DNA of 22,215 nucleotides. Origin: an uncultured Bacilli bacterium (lineage in GTDB: Bacteria; Bacillota_I; Bacilli_A; RF39; UBA660). Within the stretch, counting starts at the first letter, position 1, and every line of letters starts with the position of its first letter. Shown here in pieces: positions 13,493-22,007 of the stretch. Below the pieces are notes generated by a model. The model searched no databases, was not told the origin of the DNA, and saw only the letters and a list, made by a program, of their open reading frames with translations. The stretch covers positions 1 to 22,215 of the forward strand of contig CANQHK010000007.1 of assembly GCA_947623645.1 (NCBI GenBank). The letters are read 5' to 3'. The position numbers were made by a program, and so were the translations under genes.

Positions 13493-14488
13493 ATGGGATT
13501 TTTTAGCAAAATAAAAAATGTCTTTCAAAATGAAGAAAAAAATAAAAATCAAGATGTAAAAAAAGAAGTTCAGGTCTATGAAAAAGGACTTACTAAAACG
13601 AGAGAAAATTTTGTTTCTAGACTTGCTAGTCTTACTAAAAATCATAAAAAAATCGATGAGGATTATTTTGATGAATTAGAAGAGATTTTAATTATGGCAG
13701 ATATTGGTGTCAATACCGTTATGGAATTTATGGATCGATTAAGAGCACGGGTTCGAAAAGAAAAAATTGAAAGCCCTGAAGATTTAAAAGAAGTTATTGT
13801 CGATGAACTCTTTATTATTTATGTTCATGATGATGTTTTAGTGAATAAAATTCAGTATGCCAAAGAGGGACCTACCGTACTTTTATTTGTAGGAGTTAAT
13901 GGAGTTGGAAAGACGACAACGATTGGAAAACTTGCACATCAACAAGTAGAAGCTGGTAAAAAAGTACTTCTCGTTGCAGCAGATACTTTTCGTGCAGGAG
14001 CTGTAGAACAATTAAAAGAGTGGGCCAAAAGAATTGGCGCCGATTGTACTTATAAAGATTCGGGAAGTGATCCGGCTAGTGTCGTTTATGATGGACTTCA
14101 AAAGGCTAAAAATGAAAATTATGATGTCGTTTTAATTGATACAGCAGGACGTCTTCAAAATAAAGTAAATTTGATGAAGGAATTAGAAAAAATTAACCGA
14201 GTTATTGGAAGTTTTATTGAAAATGCACCTCATGAAACTCTTCTTGTATTAGATGCAACGACAGGTCAAAATGGTATTAGCCAGGCTAAAGCTTTTCAAG
14301 AGATTACCAATATTACAGGAATTGTCTTAACCAAATTAGATGGAACTGCTAAAGGTGGAATTGTTCTTGCCATTAAAGAAGAAGTGGGACTTCCTGTTAA
14401 ATATATTGGACTTGGGGAGACCAAAGAAGATTTACAAGTTTTTGATATTGAAAAATATATCTATGGTTTATTTAAGGATATGATGTAG
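13493..14488 (+). CDS. ftsY: Signal recognition particle receptor FtsY
   Basis: FtsY is the SRP receptor GTPase that docks ribosome-SRP complexes at the membrane. The 331-residue protein has a short charged N-terminal region (MGFFSKIKNVF, an amphipathic membrane-targeting type helix) instead of a long acidic A domain. The N domain follows, then the G domain with G1 GVNGVGKT at 134-141, DTAGR, and TKLDGTAKGG. These are all FtsY hallmarks, distinguishing it from Ffh by VNGVGKTT and TAKGG. The start ATG 13493 has GGAGG 7 bases upstream; ATG 13478 in frame lies just before that site and lacks one of its own. It is the first gene of the operon ftsY-ylxM-x-ffh; smc, which precedes ftsY in B. subtilis, is absent here. 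Confidence 0.96.
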   Translation: MGFFSKIKNVFQNEEKNKNQDVKKEVQVYEKGLTKTRENFVSRLASLTKNHKKIDEDYFDELEEILIMADIGVNTVMEFMDRLRARVRKEKIESPEDLKEVIVDELFIIYVHDDVLVNKIQYAKEGPTVLLFVGVNGVGKTTTIGKLAHQQVEAGKKVLLVAADTFRAGAVEQLKEWAKRIGADCTYKDSGSDPASVVYDGLQKAKNENYDVVLIDTAGRLQNKVNLMKELEKINRVIGSFIENAPHETLLVLDATTGQNGISQAKAFQEITNITGIVLTKLDGTAKGGIVLAIKEEVGLPVKYIGLGETKEDLQVFDIEKYIYGLFKDMM

Positions 14489-14785
14489 ATGGATAAGAAA
14501 ATTTATTATAATGAACTTTATGATTGCTATAGAGATCTTTTTACAGAGAAGCAAAGAGCTTATTTTGAAGGAGTCTATTTTCAAGATTATTCTTTAGCAG
14601 AAATTGCTCTTAATGAAGGGGTTAGTAGAAATGCTGTTCATCATCAAATTAAGATTGTACTTGAAAAGTTAGAATTTTATGAACGTGTTTTAAAGATTGT
14701 ACAAAAGAATAAAAAGATTTTGGAAGTTGTTCAAAATGTTGATGATAAGACAAAACAAAAAATAGAAAAAATATTAGAAGGATAA
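14489..14785 (+). CDS. ylxM: YlxM-family SRP-associated HTH protein
   Basis: A 98-residue protein of the YlxM/p13 family, which in Gram-positive bacteria is encoded with SRP genes and is reported to affect SRP function. The segment LTEKQRAYFEGVYFQDYSLAEIALNEGVSRNAVHHQI shows the sigma-70-region-4-like helix-turn-helix that defines the family (shown here only in part by motif: QRAYFE, SLAEIA, GVSRNAVHHQI). The C-terminal half is a Lys-rich coil. It starts directly after the ftsY stop codon (TAG-ATG), with AAGGA inside ftsY as ribosome-binding site, so translation is coupled. Position and family agree with the classical ftsY-ylxM-ffh order, but ffh is displaced by one gene. Confidence 0.93.
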   Translation: MDKKIYYNELYDCYRDLFTEKQRAYFEGVYFQDYSLAEIALNEGVSRNAVHHQIKIVLEKLEFYERVLKIVQKNKKILEVVQNVDDKTKQKIEKILEG

Positions 14786-14797
14786 GGAGAGGTTTTT

Positions 14798-16549
14798 ATG
14801 TTTGAAAGAATTTCATATGTGGGGGAACAGGACGCAACGATTGAATTAAAAAAAGATCAATTGTTAACAGAAGATATTATGAGTATGCCACTTGTTTTGG
14901 AAGACTCTGATAAAAGTATTTTAGCGGAAGTAAAATCGATTCATGAAGGGCAAGCGAGTGTTAAATTATTGGGAGAAATTACCGATGGAAAGTTTGTTTC
15001 TGGAGTTTTGAGAAAACCAAGCCTTGCGTCTCGAATTCGAACTCTTTCTTTGGAAGAATTATATTTGATTGTAGGAGAAAATAAGTATGGTTATCTCCAT
15101 ATGGGTGTTAGTCCATTTTATAATAATACGAACGTCTACGCTCCCATGAATCAGCTTTTTAGTAATCATTTAGCAATCTTTGGAAATAGTGGTGGTGGAA
15201 AAAGTTGTGGAGTTTCTAGATTTTTACAAAATGTTTTTCAAACTCCTAATTTTATTCCTTATAAATCCAATATCTTAATTTTTGATGCATCGGGAGAATA
15301 TTATACAGCTTTTTCGAATTTAAATACCATTAATCCTAATTATCATTATCGGTTTATTACAACCAGTTCTTTAGACCGACCAAATAGTGAAAAATTATCT
15401 CTTCCTATTTGGTTACTCGATGCTTATGATTTATCTCTTCTTTTGGATGTTCACACTCATACAGCAATTTCTATTTTGGAAAAAACGTTAAAGCTTGCTC
15501 GGATTTTTGCTCTTGATGATGCAGCAGGAACGGGTTATAAAAATCATTTAATCGCTTCTGCTATTATGAATATTTTATATACAAATCAACCTTCTGCTAG
15601 TAAAAGAGATGAAATATTTTCGATTTTAAATACTTGTCGGACAGATGAATTTTCGAGAGAAACAGAAATTAAGGGAGTAGGATATACTCGAAAACTTCAA
15701 GATTGTTTCTTGATTGATTCCAATGGACAATTTGCAGAACGCGTTCTTTTAACAGAGTATATTGCTAATTTTATAGATACTAAGTATGAAAGTAAAGAAG
15801 CGGATGATATTCATTTTTATACATTAGAAGATTTGGAAAAAGCTTTGAATTTTGCTCTTATTTCAGAAGGATGGCTTCGAAATGAAAACGTTTATGCAGA
15901 TTCGATTACTTTAAAAGTAAAACTTCATGAATTAGTAATTGGAGAAACTTCTAAATTCTTTAATGCCGATAGTTTCGTAACCAAAGATCAATTCTTAAGT
16001 AGTTTAGTTGTCAGCAATAATCAAAAATATCAAATCATTAATTTTGATTTAGAAGATATTGATGATAGACTTGCAAGTGCTATTGTAAAAATTATTTCCA
16101 AAATGGTTTTTGAGTTTAGTAAAAAGCTAGAACGTGGTAGTTTTCCGTTTAACTTATTTATTGAAGAAGCACACCGTTATGTTAAAAAAGATAATGATGA
16201 AGAGTTGCTCGGATATAATATATTTGACAGAATTGCTAAAGAGGGAAGAAAGTTTGGAGTTATTTTATCGTTAATCTCTCAAAGACCTGTCGATATTTCT
16301 GAGACGGTTATATCTCAGTGTTCTAATTTTATTATCTTTAAAATGAGTCATCCAAGAGATATTGAATATATTACGAAAATGATTCCGAATATTACGGAAG
16401 ATATTATTGAAAAACAAAAAGGATTACAGGTTGGTACTTGTCTTGCTTTTGGAAGTGCTTTTAAAGTTCCTTTGATTATTCGAGTATCTTTACCAGATCC
16501 ACTTCCTTTAAGTGGAAATACAGATGTTGTTTCGAAGTGGACGAAATAA
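14798..16549 (+). CDS. HerA/DUF87-type ATPase inside the SRP operon
   Basis: A 583-residue P-loop ATPase of the HerA/FtsK-like superfamily. Members pump DNA or act with nucleases; HerA-type proteins work in DNA end processing and in several phage-defence systems. An N-terminal beta-rich region of about 115 residues (HAS-barrel-like) precedes Walker A GNSGGGKS (129-136). An alpha-helical insertion follows. Walker B is LFIEEAHRYV near 452-461, with the family's conserved Glu-Glu-Ala-His. The segment EGRKFGVILSLISQRP and the C-terminal SQCSNFIIFKM are also typical. The start ATG 14798 has AAGGAGAGG. No NurA nuclease or obvious partner is adjacent. The gene sits between ylxM and ffh with no promoter or terminator gap and is probably co-expressed with them. 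The class is secure; the substrate is unknown. Confidence 0.88.
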   Translation: MFERISYVGEQDATIELKKDQLLTEDIMSMPLVLEDSDKSILAEVKSIHEGQASVKLLGEITDGKFVSGVLRKPSLASRIRTLSLEELYLIVGENKYGYLHMGVSPFYNNTNVYAPMNQLFSNHLAIFGNSGGGKSCGVSRFLQNVFQTPNFIPYKSNILIFDASGEYYTAFSNLNTINPNYHYRFITTSSLDRPNSEKLSLPIWLLDAYDLSLLLDVHTHTAISILEKTLKLARIFALDDAAGTGYKNHLIASAIMNILYTNQPSASKRDEIFSILNTCRTDEFSRETEIKGVGYTRKLQDCFLIDSNGQFAERVLLTEYIANFIDTKYESKEADDIHFYTLEDLEKALNFALISEGWLRNENVYADSITLKVKLHELVIGETSKFFNADSFVTKDQFLSSLVVSNNQKYQIINFDLEDIDDRLASAIVKIISKMVFEFSKKLERGSFPFNLFIEEAHRYVKKDNDEELLGYNIFDRIAKEGRKFGVILSLISQRPVDISETVISQCSNFIIFKMSHPRDIEYITKMIPNITEDIIEKQKGLQVGTCLAFGSAFKVPLIIRVSLPDPLPLSGNTDVVSKWTK

Positions 16550-16575
16550 AAAAATAAAATACAGGAGGTTTCAAA

Positions 16576-17883
16576 ATGTTTGAAAGTTTAGGAGAAAGGT
16601 TGCAAAGTGCTGTCCATAAAATAAAAGGTTATGGAAAAATCACCGAAGAAAATATTGGCGATGCGATGCGAGAGATTCGGCTGGCCTTATTAGAAGCAGA
16701 TGTTAACTATAAAGTCGTCAAAGAATTTACGTCTTCTGTAAAAGAAAAGGCCTTGGGAGAAGAAGTTCAAAAAAGTATTAAGCCAGGAGATTTATTTGTT
16801 AAAATTGTAAAAGATGAATTAACTGAATTGTTAGGTGGAGAAAGTACTCCTTTAAATACAAGTGGAAAACCTGCTATTTTAATGCTCGTTGGTCTTCAAG
16901 GAAGTGGTAAAACAACGACGATTGGAAAACTTGCTGCTTACTTAAGAAAGAAACACGCCAAAAAACCTCTTCTTGTTGCGTGTGATGTTTACCGACCTGC
17001 TGCGATTGATCAGTTAAAACAAGTGGGAAAAAGTCTTGGCATAGAAGTTTATGAAGAAGGAAAGAAAGATCCGGTTGAAATCAGTAAAAATGCATTAGCA
17101 TATGCCAAAGAAAATGGATATGACTATGTGTTAATCGATACTGCTGGACGGCTTCATATTGATGAAGAGTTAATGTTAGAGTTAAAGAATTTACAAAAAG
17201 AGATTGCTCCTCAAGAAGTTTTGCTCGTCTTAGATTCGATGATGGGGCAGGACGCCATCAATGTTATTCAAGGCTTTCATGATGATTTGAATTTAACGGG
17301 TGTCATCTTAACAAAATTAGATGGAGATACTAGAGGTGGAGTTGCTCTTTCTGTTCGTCATTTAACACATGTTCCCATTAAGTTTATCGGAGTTAGTGAA
17401 AAACTCGATGGATTAGAACCTTTTGATCCTGAACGAATGGCCGGACGTATTCTTGGAATGGGCGATATTATTTCTTTAGTTGAAAAAGCAACCGAAGTAA
17501 TCGATGAAGAAGAAGCAATGTCTACGGCTAAAAAGATGCAAAGTGGAAAATTTGATTTGAACGATTTTTTAAAGACAACGAAACAAATTCGAAAATTAGG
17601 ACCTCTTGAAAATCTTTTAAAAATGATTCCCGGAGCAAGTAAGATGGGTCTTAATAATGTTCAAATTGATCCAAAACAAATTGCTCATATAGAGGCGATT
17701 ATTTTATCGATGACTCCTTATGAAAGAAAACATCCGGAAGTGATTAAAGCAAGTAGAAAAACGAGAATCGCAAGAGGATGTGGGCAGAGTGTTCAAGAAG
17801 TAAATAAATTGCTTGCTCAATTTGATAATATGAAAAAAATGATGAAACAAATGACGAATGGAAATATGAAAATGCCATTTTAA
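16576..17883 (+). CDS. ffh: Signal recognition particle protein Ffh (SRP54)
   Basis: Ffh binds 4.5S/SRP RNA and signal sequences and delivers ribosomes to FtsY. The protein has 435 residues, slightly short of the usual 445-450. The N domain has the ALLEADVN motif near residues 37-44. The G domain has G1 GLQGSGKT (106-113), DTAGR, and TKLDGDTRGG. The M domain begins around residue 300 and includes PGASKMG and the RNA-binding signature RKTRIARGCGQSVQEVN, ending in a Met-rich helix (MKKMMKQMTNGNMKMPF). The start ATG 16576 has CAGGAGG. In Bacilli it normally follows ylxM directly; here the HerA-like gene intervenes. The short, weakly Met-rich tail is the only deviation. Confidence 0.97.
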   Translation: MFESLGERLQSAVHKIKGYGKITEENIGDAMREIRLALLEADVNYKVVKEFTSSVKEKALGEEVQKSIKPGDLFVKIVKDELTELLGGESTPLNTSGKPAILMLVGLQGSGKTTTIGKLAAYLRKKHAKKPLLVACDVYRPAAIDQLKQVGKSLGIEVYEEGKKDPVEISKNALAYAKENGYDYVLIDTAGRLHIDEELMLELKNLQKEIAPQEVLLVLDSMMGQDAINVIQGFHDDLNLTGVILTKLDGDTRGGVALSVRHLTHVPIKFIGVSEKLDGLEPFDPERMAGRILGMGDIISLVEKATEVIDEEEAMSTAKKMQSGKFDLNDFLKTTKQIRKLGPLENLLKMIPGASKMGLNNVQIDPKQIAHIEAIILSMTPYERKHPEVIKASRKTRIARGCGQSVQEVNKLLAQFDNMKKMMKQMTNGNMKMPF

Positions 17884-17895
17884 ATAGGAGGGTTT

Positions 17896-18432
17896 ATGGA
17901 AAATATTATGGATTTACAAACGTATAAAGAACATTTGATTGATTTTTATCGCTGGCCGGTTGATGCTAACAAGCGTGTTATTCGGGAACAAGCAATTGCA
18001 AGAATTGATGATTCTAGATTTCAAAAGATTCTTGAAAATACAGAAGAGTTTGCTCTTTATCTTCTAGAGAAAATGAAAGAGGAAAATTCTGTTTATCAGG
18101 ATACGATTTATATTTCTTTTACAACGAGTGAAGAAAAGTGGATTGATAATCAGTGCGGAGGGGGATTTCCAGCAGATGTATTATATCCAGTGGTTGAATT
18201 TGGAGAAGATTATTTTGTTAGCAAGTATCTTCTTACTACCTTTTTAGAAAATTTTCGAATTTGGTATGATAATGATGTTATAGAAGAATATGATGAAAGA
18301 GAGGATGTAGGAGGGTTTCGTCCCAATTATCAACTTTCTGTATCAACAACACTCGCAAATTTTCAAGAAATCTATGAAAAGTACTTGAAACAAGAAAAAA
18401 AACTTGTAAAAAAACAAAATGTTGAAAAGTAA
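17896..18432 (+). CDS. Unknown acidic 178-residue protein
   Basis: The start ATG 17896 has AGGAGGG 4 bases upstream; an internal ATG at 17908 is possible. It lies 12 bases after ffh without a terminator and is likely read from the same transcript. The protein is rich in Glu, Asp and aromatic residues. It contains an Asn-Gln-Cys-Gly-Gly-Gly-Phe-Pro stretch near residue 90 (WIDNQCGGGFPADVLYP) and a basic C-terminal helix (KYLKQEKKLVKKQNVEK). No signal peptide, membrane segment or known motif is recognised. Its gene order suggests a housekeeping rather than accessory role, but I cannot assign one. Confidence 0.75.
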   Translation: MENIMDLQTYKEHLIDFYRWPVDANKRVIREQAIARIDDSRFQKILENTEEFALYLLEKMKEENSVYQDTIYISFTTSEEKWIDNQCGGGFPADVLYPVVEFGEDYFVSKYLLTTFLENFRIWYDNDVIEEYDEREDVGGFRPNYQLSVSTTLANFQEIYEKYLKQEKKLVKKQNVEK

Positions 18433-18449
18433 ATTTTTAAATTTTGGTG

Positions 18450-18455
18450 TATAAT
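18450..18455 (+). promoter_or_regulatory. -10 element upstream of the DUF362 gene
   Basis: A perfect TATAAT (18450-18455), with a second TATAAT overlapping at 18455-18460. No good -35 lies at 16-18 bp; TTGAAA at 18422-18427 is 22 bp away. Placement 20-25 bases before the gene is reasonable. Confidence 0.5.
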
Positions 18456-18480
18456 ATAATTAAAGAAAGGATTGATGAAG

Positions 18481-19356
18481 ATGGAAAAAGCAAAAGTTTA
18501 TTTCACCAAAGAATTAACGAGTGATGCAGTTGTTAAGATGTATCAAAAGTTAGGAGTAGAGTTACCTGGGAAGGTTGCTGTAAAGGTTCATTCTGGAGAA
18601 GAGGGAAATCAAAATTATCTTCACCCAGAGTTCATGAAAGAGATGGTCGAATATGTTCATGGTACAATTGTAGAATGTAATACGGCTTATGAAGGTGAAA
18701 GAGATACGACAGAAAAACATGAAAAGCTTATGGAAAATCATGGATGGAGTAAATATTTTACTGTCGATATTATGGATAGCGAAGGACCTGACGATGTTTT
18801 AGAAATTCCAAACGGAAAAGTTCTAAAAAAGAATTACGTTGGAAGTCATTTGAAAAATTATGATTCGATGTTGGTACTTTCTCACTTTAAGGGACATCCA
18901 ATGGGTGGATACGGAGGAGCTTTGAAACAATTGTCCATCGGTGTTGCATCCGGTCGAGGAAAAAGATATATTCACTGTTGTGGACAGGATGGAAGTTATG
19001 AAGATATGTTTCAACAAGATCAAAAGCAATTCTTAGAAGCAATGGCTGATGCGGCTTCTAGTGTAACTAAAAAATTTGGAAAGAATATTGTTTATATTAA
19101 TATTATGGCTAATCTTTCTGTCGATTGTGATTGTTGTAATGTTGCAGAAGATCCTTGCATGAAAGATATTGGAATATTAGCATCAACGGATCCTGTTGCA
19201 ATTGATCAAGCTTGTCTTGATTTGATTAAAAAATCAGACGATCCAGGAAGAGATCATTTTCTTGAAAGAGTTTCTTCAAGACAAGGAGAACATACTATTG
19301 ATGCAGCAGAAGAACTTGGAATCGGTACCAAAGAGTACGAACTTATCGAAGTATAA
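18481..19356 (+). CDS. DUF362 domain protein, Fe-S type
   Basis: A 291-residue protein of the DUF362 family, whose members often bind iron-sulfur clusters; the reaction is unknown. The start MEKAKVYFTK is typical. The order PGKVAVKVHSGEEGNQNYL, HGTIVECNTAY, SMLVLSHFKGHPMGGYGGALKQLSIG, and SVDCDCCNVAEDPCMKDIG agrees with the family. The last segment holds four closely spaced cysteines (near residues 217-227) suited to a metal cluster. Two starts are possible: ATG 18481 (9 bases after AAAGGA) or ATG 18475 (3 bases after); I prefer the former. It ends before a clean terminator, though the TSCPD gene follows closely. Confidence 0.87.
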   Translation: MEKAKVYFTKELTSDAVVKMYQKLGVELPGKVAVKVHSGEEGNQNYLHPEFMKEMVEYVHGTIVECNTAYEGERDTTEKHEKLMENHGWSKYFTVDIMDSEGPDDVLEIPNGKVLKKNYVGSHLKNYDSMLVLSHFKGHPMGGYGGALKQLSIGVASGRGKRYIHCCGQDGSYEDMFQQDQKQFLEAMADAASSVTKKFGKNIVYINIMANLSVDCDCCNVAEDPCMKDIGILASTDPVAIDQACLDLIKKSDDPGRDHFLERVSSRQGEHTIDAAEELGIGTKEYELIEV

Positions 19357-19362
19357 ACAAGG

Positions 19363-19388
19363 GCAAATCGAAAAAGATTTGCTTTTTT
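19363..19388 (+). terminator. Terminator of the DUF362 gene
   Basis: GCAAATC (19363-19369), loop GAAAAA, GATTTGC (19376-19382), then six T's. The TSCPD gene begins 20 bases later, so it depends on read-through or on a promoter overlapping this hairpin. Confidence 0.85.
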
Positions 19389-19408
19389 CAAAAGAAAGGA
19401 AAAATTAT

Positions 19409-19675
19409 ATGCACTATCATTATGAAACAAAAAATACATGTCCTAAAGCAATTGAATTTGATTTGGATAAGGATGTTGTTTGCAATGTAAAGTTTTTAGG
19501 AGGAGGATGCCCTGGAAACTTGCAAGCTGTTCCAAGACTTGTCGAGGGAATGAAAGTTTCTGAAATTCATGAGAAACTTGCTGGAATTTTATGTGGAGCA
19601 AGAGGAACATCTTGTGCAGATCAACTAGCAAAAGCAGTTCAAGAAGCTTATCAGGAAAGTTTACAAGAAGTATAA
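19409..19675 (+). CDS. TSCPD domain protein (TIGR03905 type)
   Basis: An 88-residue protein of the small TSCPD family. The same domain closes some vitamin B12-dependent ribonucleotide reductases, and the stand-alone form has no proven role. The pattern CPKAIEFDLDKDVVCNVKF, GGGCPGNLQAV, GMKVSEI and CGARGTSCADQLA is diagnostic. Cysteines at about 11, 25, 34, 62 and 68 may bind metal. The naming motif reads TSCA rather than TSCP here. The start ATG 19409 has AAAGGA upstream. A much longer in-frame opening (from 19262) runs through the end of the DUF362 gene and the terminator, and is not the real start. Confidence 0.85.
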   Translation: MHYHYETKNTCPKAIEFDLDKDVVCNVKFLGGGCPGNLQAVPRLVEGMKVSEIHEKLAGILCGARGTSCADQLAKAVQEAYQESLQEV

Positions 19676-19777
19676 TCATTCAAAATTATATAGTTCTTTA
19701 TGATTTAAAATGAGTTTATTTTGTGGGATAATTATGGAATAAATTTTGGTTGAATTATCGAAAATTATGTGAATTTT

Positions 19778-19809
19778 AGAATAAATCTTTTCGGTTTATT
19801 CTTTTTTTT
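19778..19809 (+). terminator. Terminator of the TSCPD gene
   Basis: AGAATAAATC (19778-19787), loop TTTTC, GGTTTATTCT (19793-19802): 10 pairs with one G-U. A run of eight T's follows (19802-19809). Confidence 0.85.
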
Positions 19810-19810
19810 G

Positions 19811-19816
19811 TACAAT
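19811..19816 (+). promoter_or_regulatory. Possible -10 of the ABC transporter operon
   Basis: TACAAT, one base past the T-run of the preceding terminator; the 17-bp upstream hexamer TTTTCG lies in the hairpin and is poor. The position, 26 bases before the ATG, is suitable. Confidence 0.45.
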
Positions 19817-19841
19817 AAAAATTGTTGAAAGGAGAAATTTT

Positions 19842-21332
19842 ATGTATATTTTAAAAAATGCTTTTGTTTCTATTGTAAGAAATAAAGGAAGAAACATCTT
19901 AATTGGATTCATTATAATTGCTATTGCAACTTCTACTAGTATATCTTTAGCTATTCGAAATTCTGCAAGTTCTTTAATTTCTTCCTATGAAAATCAATAT
20001 GATGTTACTGCAACAATTGGAATTAATCGAGAAAGTATGCGGGAAGAAATGCGAATGGATAAGGATATGAGTGATAGTAAAAAAGATGAAGTTCGCGAAA
20101 ATATGAAGGATGTTTTTGAAGAAGCTAGTAATCTTACAGAAGAAGACATTGCATCTTTTGGGGATAGTTCTTATGTAAAGAGTTATTATTATCAAATGAG
20201 TATGGGAGTAAATTCTTCGAAGTTGGAAAAAGTTTCTTTCGAAAATTCGGAGGAAGAAAAAGATGGTTTTTCGAATCGTCCAATGATGGGTGCAGGTGGA
20301 AAGGAAAATTTTCAAAATCTTAATGCAAGTGATTTTACTTTAATTGGATATTCTGATCTTACTGCTATGGAAGATTTTGTCGTTGGAAATAAAAAAATTG
20401 TTTCTGGTACGATGAATCTTGAAGAAGATTCGAAGAGTTGTGTTATCAATCAAGAACTTGCTACTTTTAATGACTTGGAAGTAGGGGATACTGTTACTTT
20501 CGAAGATGCTAATGATGAAGATAATACTTTGAAACTTACCATTGTTGGTATTTATGAAGAAGAAAGTACAGGAAACGATCGGATGGGAATGTTTACAGCG
20601 AGTGCTAATACGATTCTTACAAATACAGATGTTATTCATGCGTTTTTAAAAAAGGATGAAGATATTTCACTTTCTGTTACTCCAACTTTTGTTTTGAATC
20701 GCAAAGAAGATGTTGATGATTTTCAAAAAGAATTGACGGAAAAAGGGTTAAGTGAATATTTAACCGTTACAACCAATTTGGATCAAGTAGAAGGATCTAC
20801 AAAAACGATTTCAAATGTTTTAAATTTTGCTACTACTTTTTTAATTCTGACCTTACTTATTGGAGCAATTGTTTTATTCATTGTAAATATGATGAATATT
20901 CGAGAAAGAAAATATGAAATCGGTGTTTTAAGAACCATTGGTATGAAAAAAAGATTTGTAACTTTCCAATTCCTGTTTGAACTTTTTGTTGTTTCGTTTG
21001 TTTCTCTTTTTATTGGAGCAGGGCTAGGTGCTATTCTTAGTGTTCCAATTGGAAATTCTCTTTTAGAAAGTGAAATTCAAAATGCTGCAGCAGAAAGAAA
21101 TCAAATACAAGAAAATTTTGGAGGTAGAGATTTGAAAATGAATGATTCTATGAAAGCTCATGGAATGCTCACTGTTCAAGCTTTTGATTCCATTGATGCC
21201 GTTGTTGATGGAAAAGTTCTTTTGGAATTATTCGGTGTTGGTTTACTTTTAACGCTTCTAAGTTCTACTGCTTCGATGATTTATATTCAAAGATTTTCAC
21301 CACTTACAATATTAAAGGAGAGAAGCTCATGA
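19842..21332 (+). CDS. FtsX/MacB-type ABC transporter permease
   Basis: A 496-residue membrane protein of the type VII ABC family (MacB/FtsX-like), which couples ATP hydrolysis to movement of an outside domain in export, lipoprotein release or antibiotic resistance. Membrane helices lie at about 19-38, 330-352, 375-400 and 455-480, the expected one-plus-three layout. The large extracytoplasmic domain between the first two (about 40-325) is very acidic and has a Met/Glu-rich insert near residues 60-90. The second half, from MMNIRERKYEIGVLRTIGMKKR, is the classic FtsX domain. The start ATG 19842 has AAAGGAG. Its stop overlaps the ATPase start as ATGA, so the two form one coupled unit. No two-component system is adjacent, and the substrate is unknown. 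Confidence 0.9.
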   Translation: MYILKNAFVSIVRNKGRNILIGFIIIAIATSTSISLAIRNSASSLISSYENQYDVTATIGINRESMREEMRMDKDMSDSKKDEVRENMKDVFEEASNLTEEDIASFGDSSYVKSYYYQMSMGVNSSKLEKVSFENSEEEKDGFSNRPMMGAGGKENFQNLNASDFTLIGYSDLTAMEDFVVGNKKIVSGTMNLEEDSKSCVINQELATFNDLEVGDTVTFEDANDEDNTLKLTIVGIYEEESTGNDRMGMFTASANTILTNTDVIHAFLKKDEDISLSVTPTFVLNRKEDVDDFQKELTEKGLSEYLTVTTNLDQVEGSTKTISNVLNFATTFLILTLLIGAIVLFIVNMMNIRERKYEIGVLRTIGMKKRFVTFQFLFELFVVSFVSLFIGAGLGAILSVPIGNSLLESEIQNAAAERNQIQENFGGRDLKMNDSMKAHGMLTVQAFDSIDAVVDGKVLLELFGVGLLLTLLSSTASMIYIQRFSPLTILKERSS

Positions 21333-21985
21333 AAGAAATTTTAAGATTAGAAAATGTAGGTTATCATTATAAAGATGCTATGAAAGATGACTTTGTTTTA
21401 AAAAATATTAACTATACTTTTGAACTTGGAAAAATTTATGCTATAAAAGGGAAAAGTGGAAGTGGAAAAACGACTTTACTATCTCTTATTAGTGGACTTG
21501 AAACGAAGTATGAAGGAGTTATTTATTACAATAAACAAGATTTAAAAAAATTAGATTTGGATAAATATCGAAATAATTCTATTGGAATTGTGTTTCAAAG
21601 CTATAATTTGCTTCCTCATTTGACAGCTCTTGAAAATATTTTACTTTCGATGGATATTTCTGGAATGAAAGGAAAAAATAAAAAAGAAATGGCTTTGAAA
21701 TTGATGAAAGATGTAGGATTAGATGAAAGTTTTCAAAATCGACGAGTTTTAAAATTATCTGGAGGAGAACAACAAAGAATTGCCATTGCTCGAAGTTTAT
21801 CTTATAATCCTCAAATTATTCTAGCAGATGAACCTACAGGAAATTTGGATAAAGAAACGGAAGATGAAATTTTAAAAATTTTTAAAGATTTGGCACATCA
21901 AGAAAATAAATGTGTTATTTTAGTAACTCACTCTAAAAATGTTTGTGATCATGTTGATGTTGTCTATGAACTTTCTAAAAAATAG
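21329..21985 (+). CDS. ABC transporter ATP-binding protein (MacB/LolD-type)
   Basis: The 218-residue ATPase partner of the preceding permease. Walker A is GKSGSGKT (41-48), Q-loop Q90 (IGIVFQSYNLLPHLTALENI), signature LSGGEQQR (143-150), Walker B IILADEP (163-169) with catalytic Glu, D-loop GNLD and H-loop His near 196 (VTHSKN). The phrase SYNLLPHLTALENI is typical of the LolD/MacB class. The length of about 220 residues shows a stand-alone ATPase with no fused domain. The start ATG 21329 has GGAGAG upstream inside the permease gene. A terminator follows at once, closing a two-gene operon. Confidence 0.95.
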   Translation: MKEILRLENVGYHYKDAMKDDFVLKNINYTFELGKIYAIKGKSGSGKTTLLSLISGLETKYEGVIYYNKQDLKKLDLDKYRNNSIGIVFQSYNLLPHLTALENILLSMDISGMKGKNKKEMALKLMKDVGLDESFQNRRVLKLSGGEQQRIAIARSLSYNPQIILADEPTGNLDKETEDEILKIFKDLAHQENKCVILVTHSKNVCDHVDVVYELSKK

Positions 21986-22007
21986 GATCTAAAAAATCCT
22001 TTTTTTG
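21984..22007 (+). terminator. Terminator of the ABC operon
   Basis: AGGAT (21984-21988), loop CTAAAAA, ATCCT (21996-22000), then seven T's. The flanking A-run before the stem can pair with part of the T-run, and the stop codon TAG overlaps the 5' arm. Confidence 0.75.

Noticed and set aside
19262..19408. Extended N-terminus of the TSCPD protein
   Set aside because: The extension overlaps the end of the DUF362 gene and a terminator, while ATG 19409 has its own ribosome-binding site and starts the family domain.
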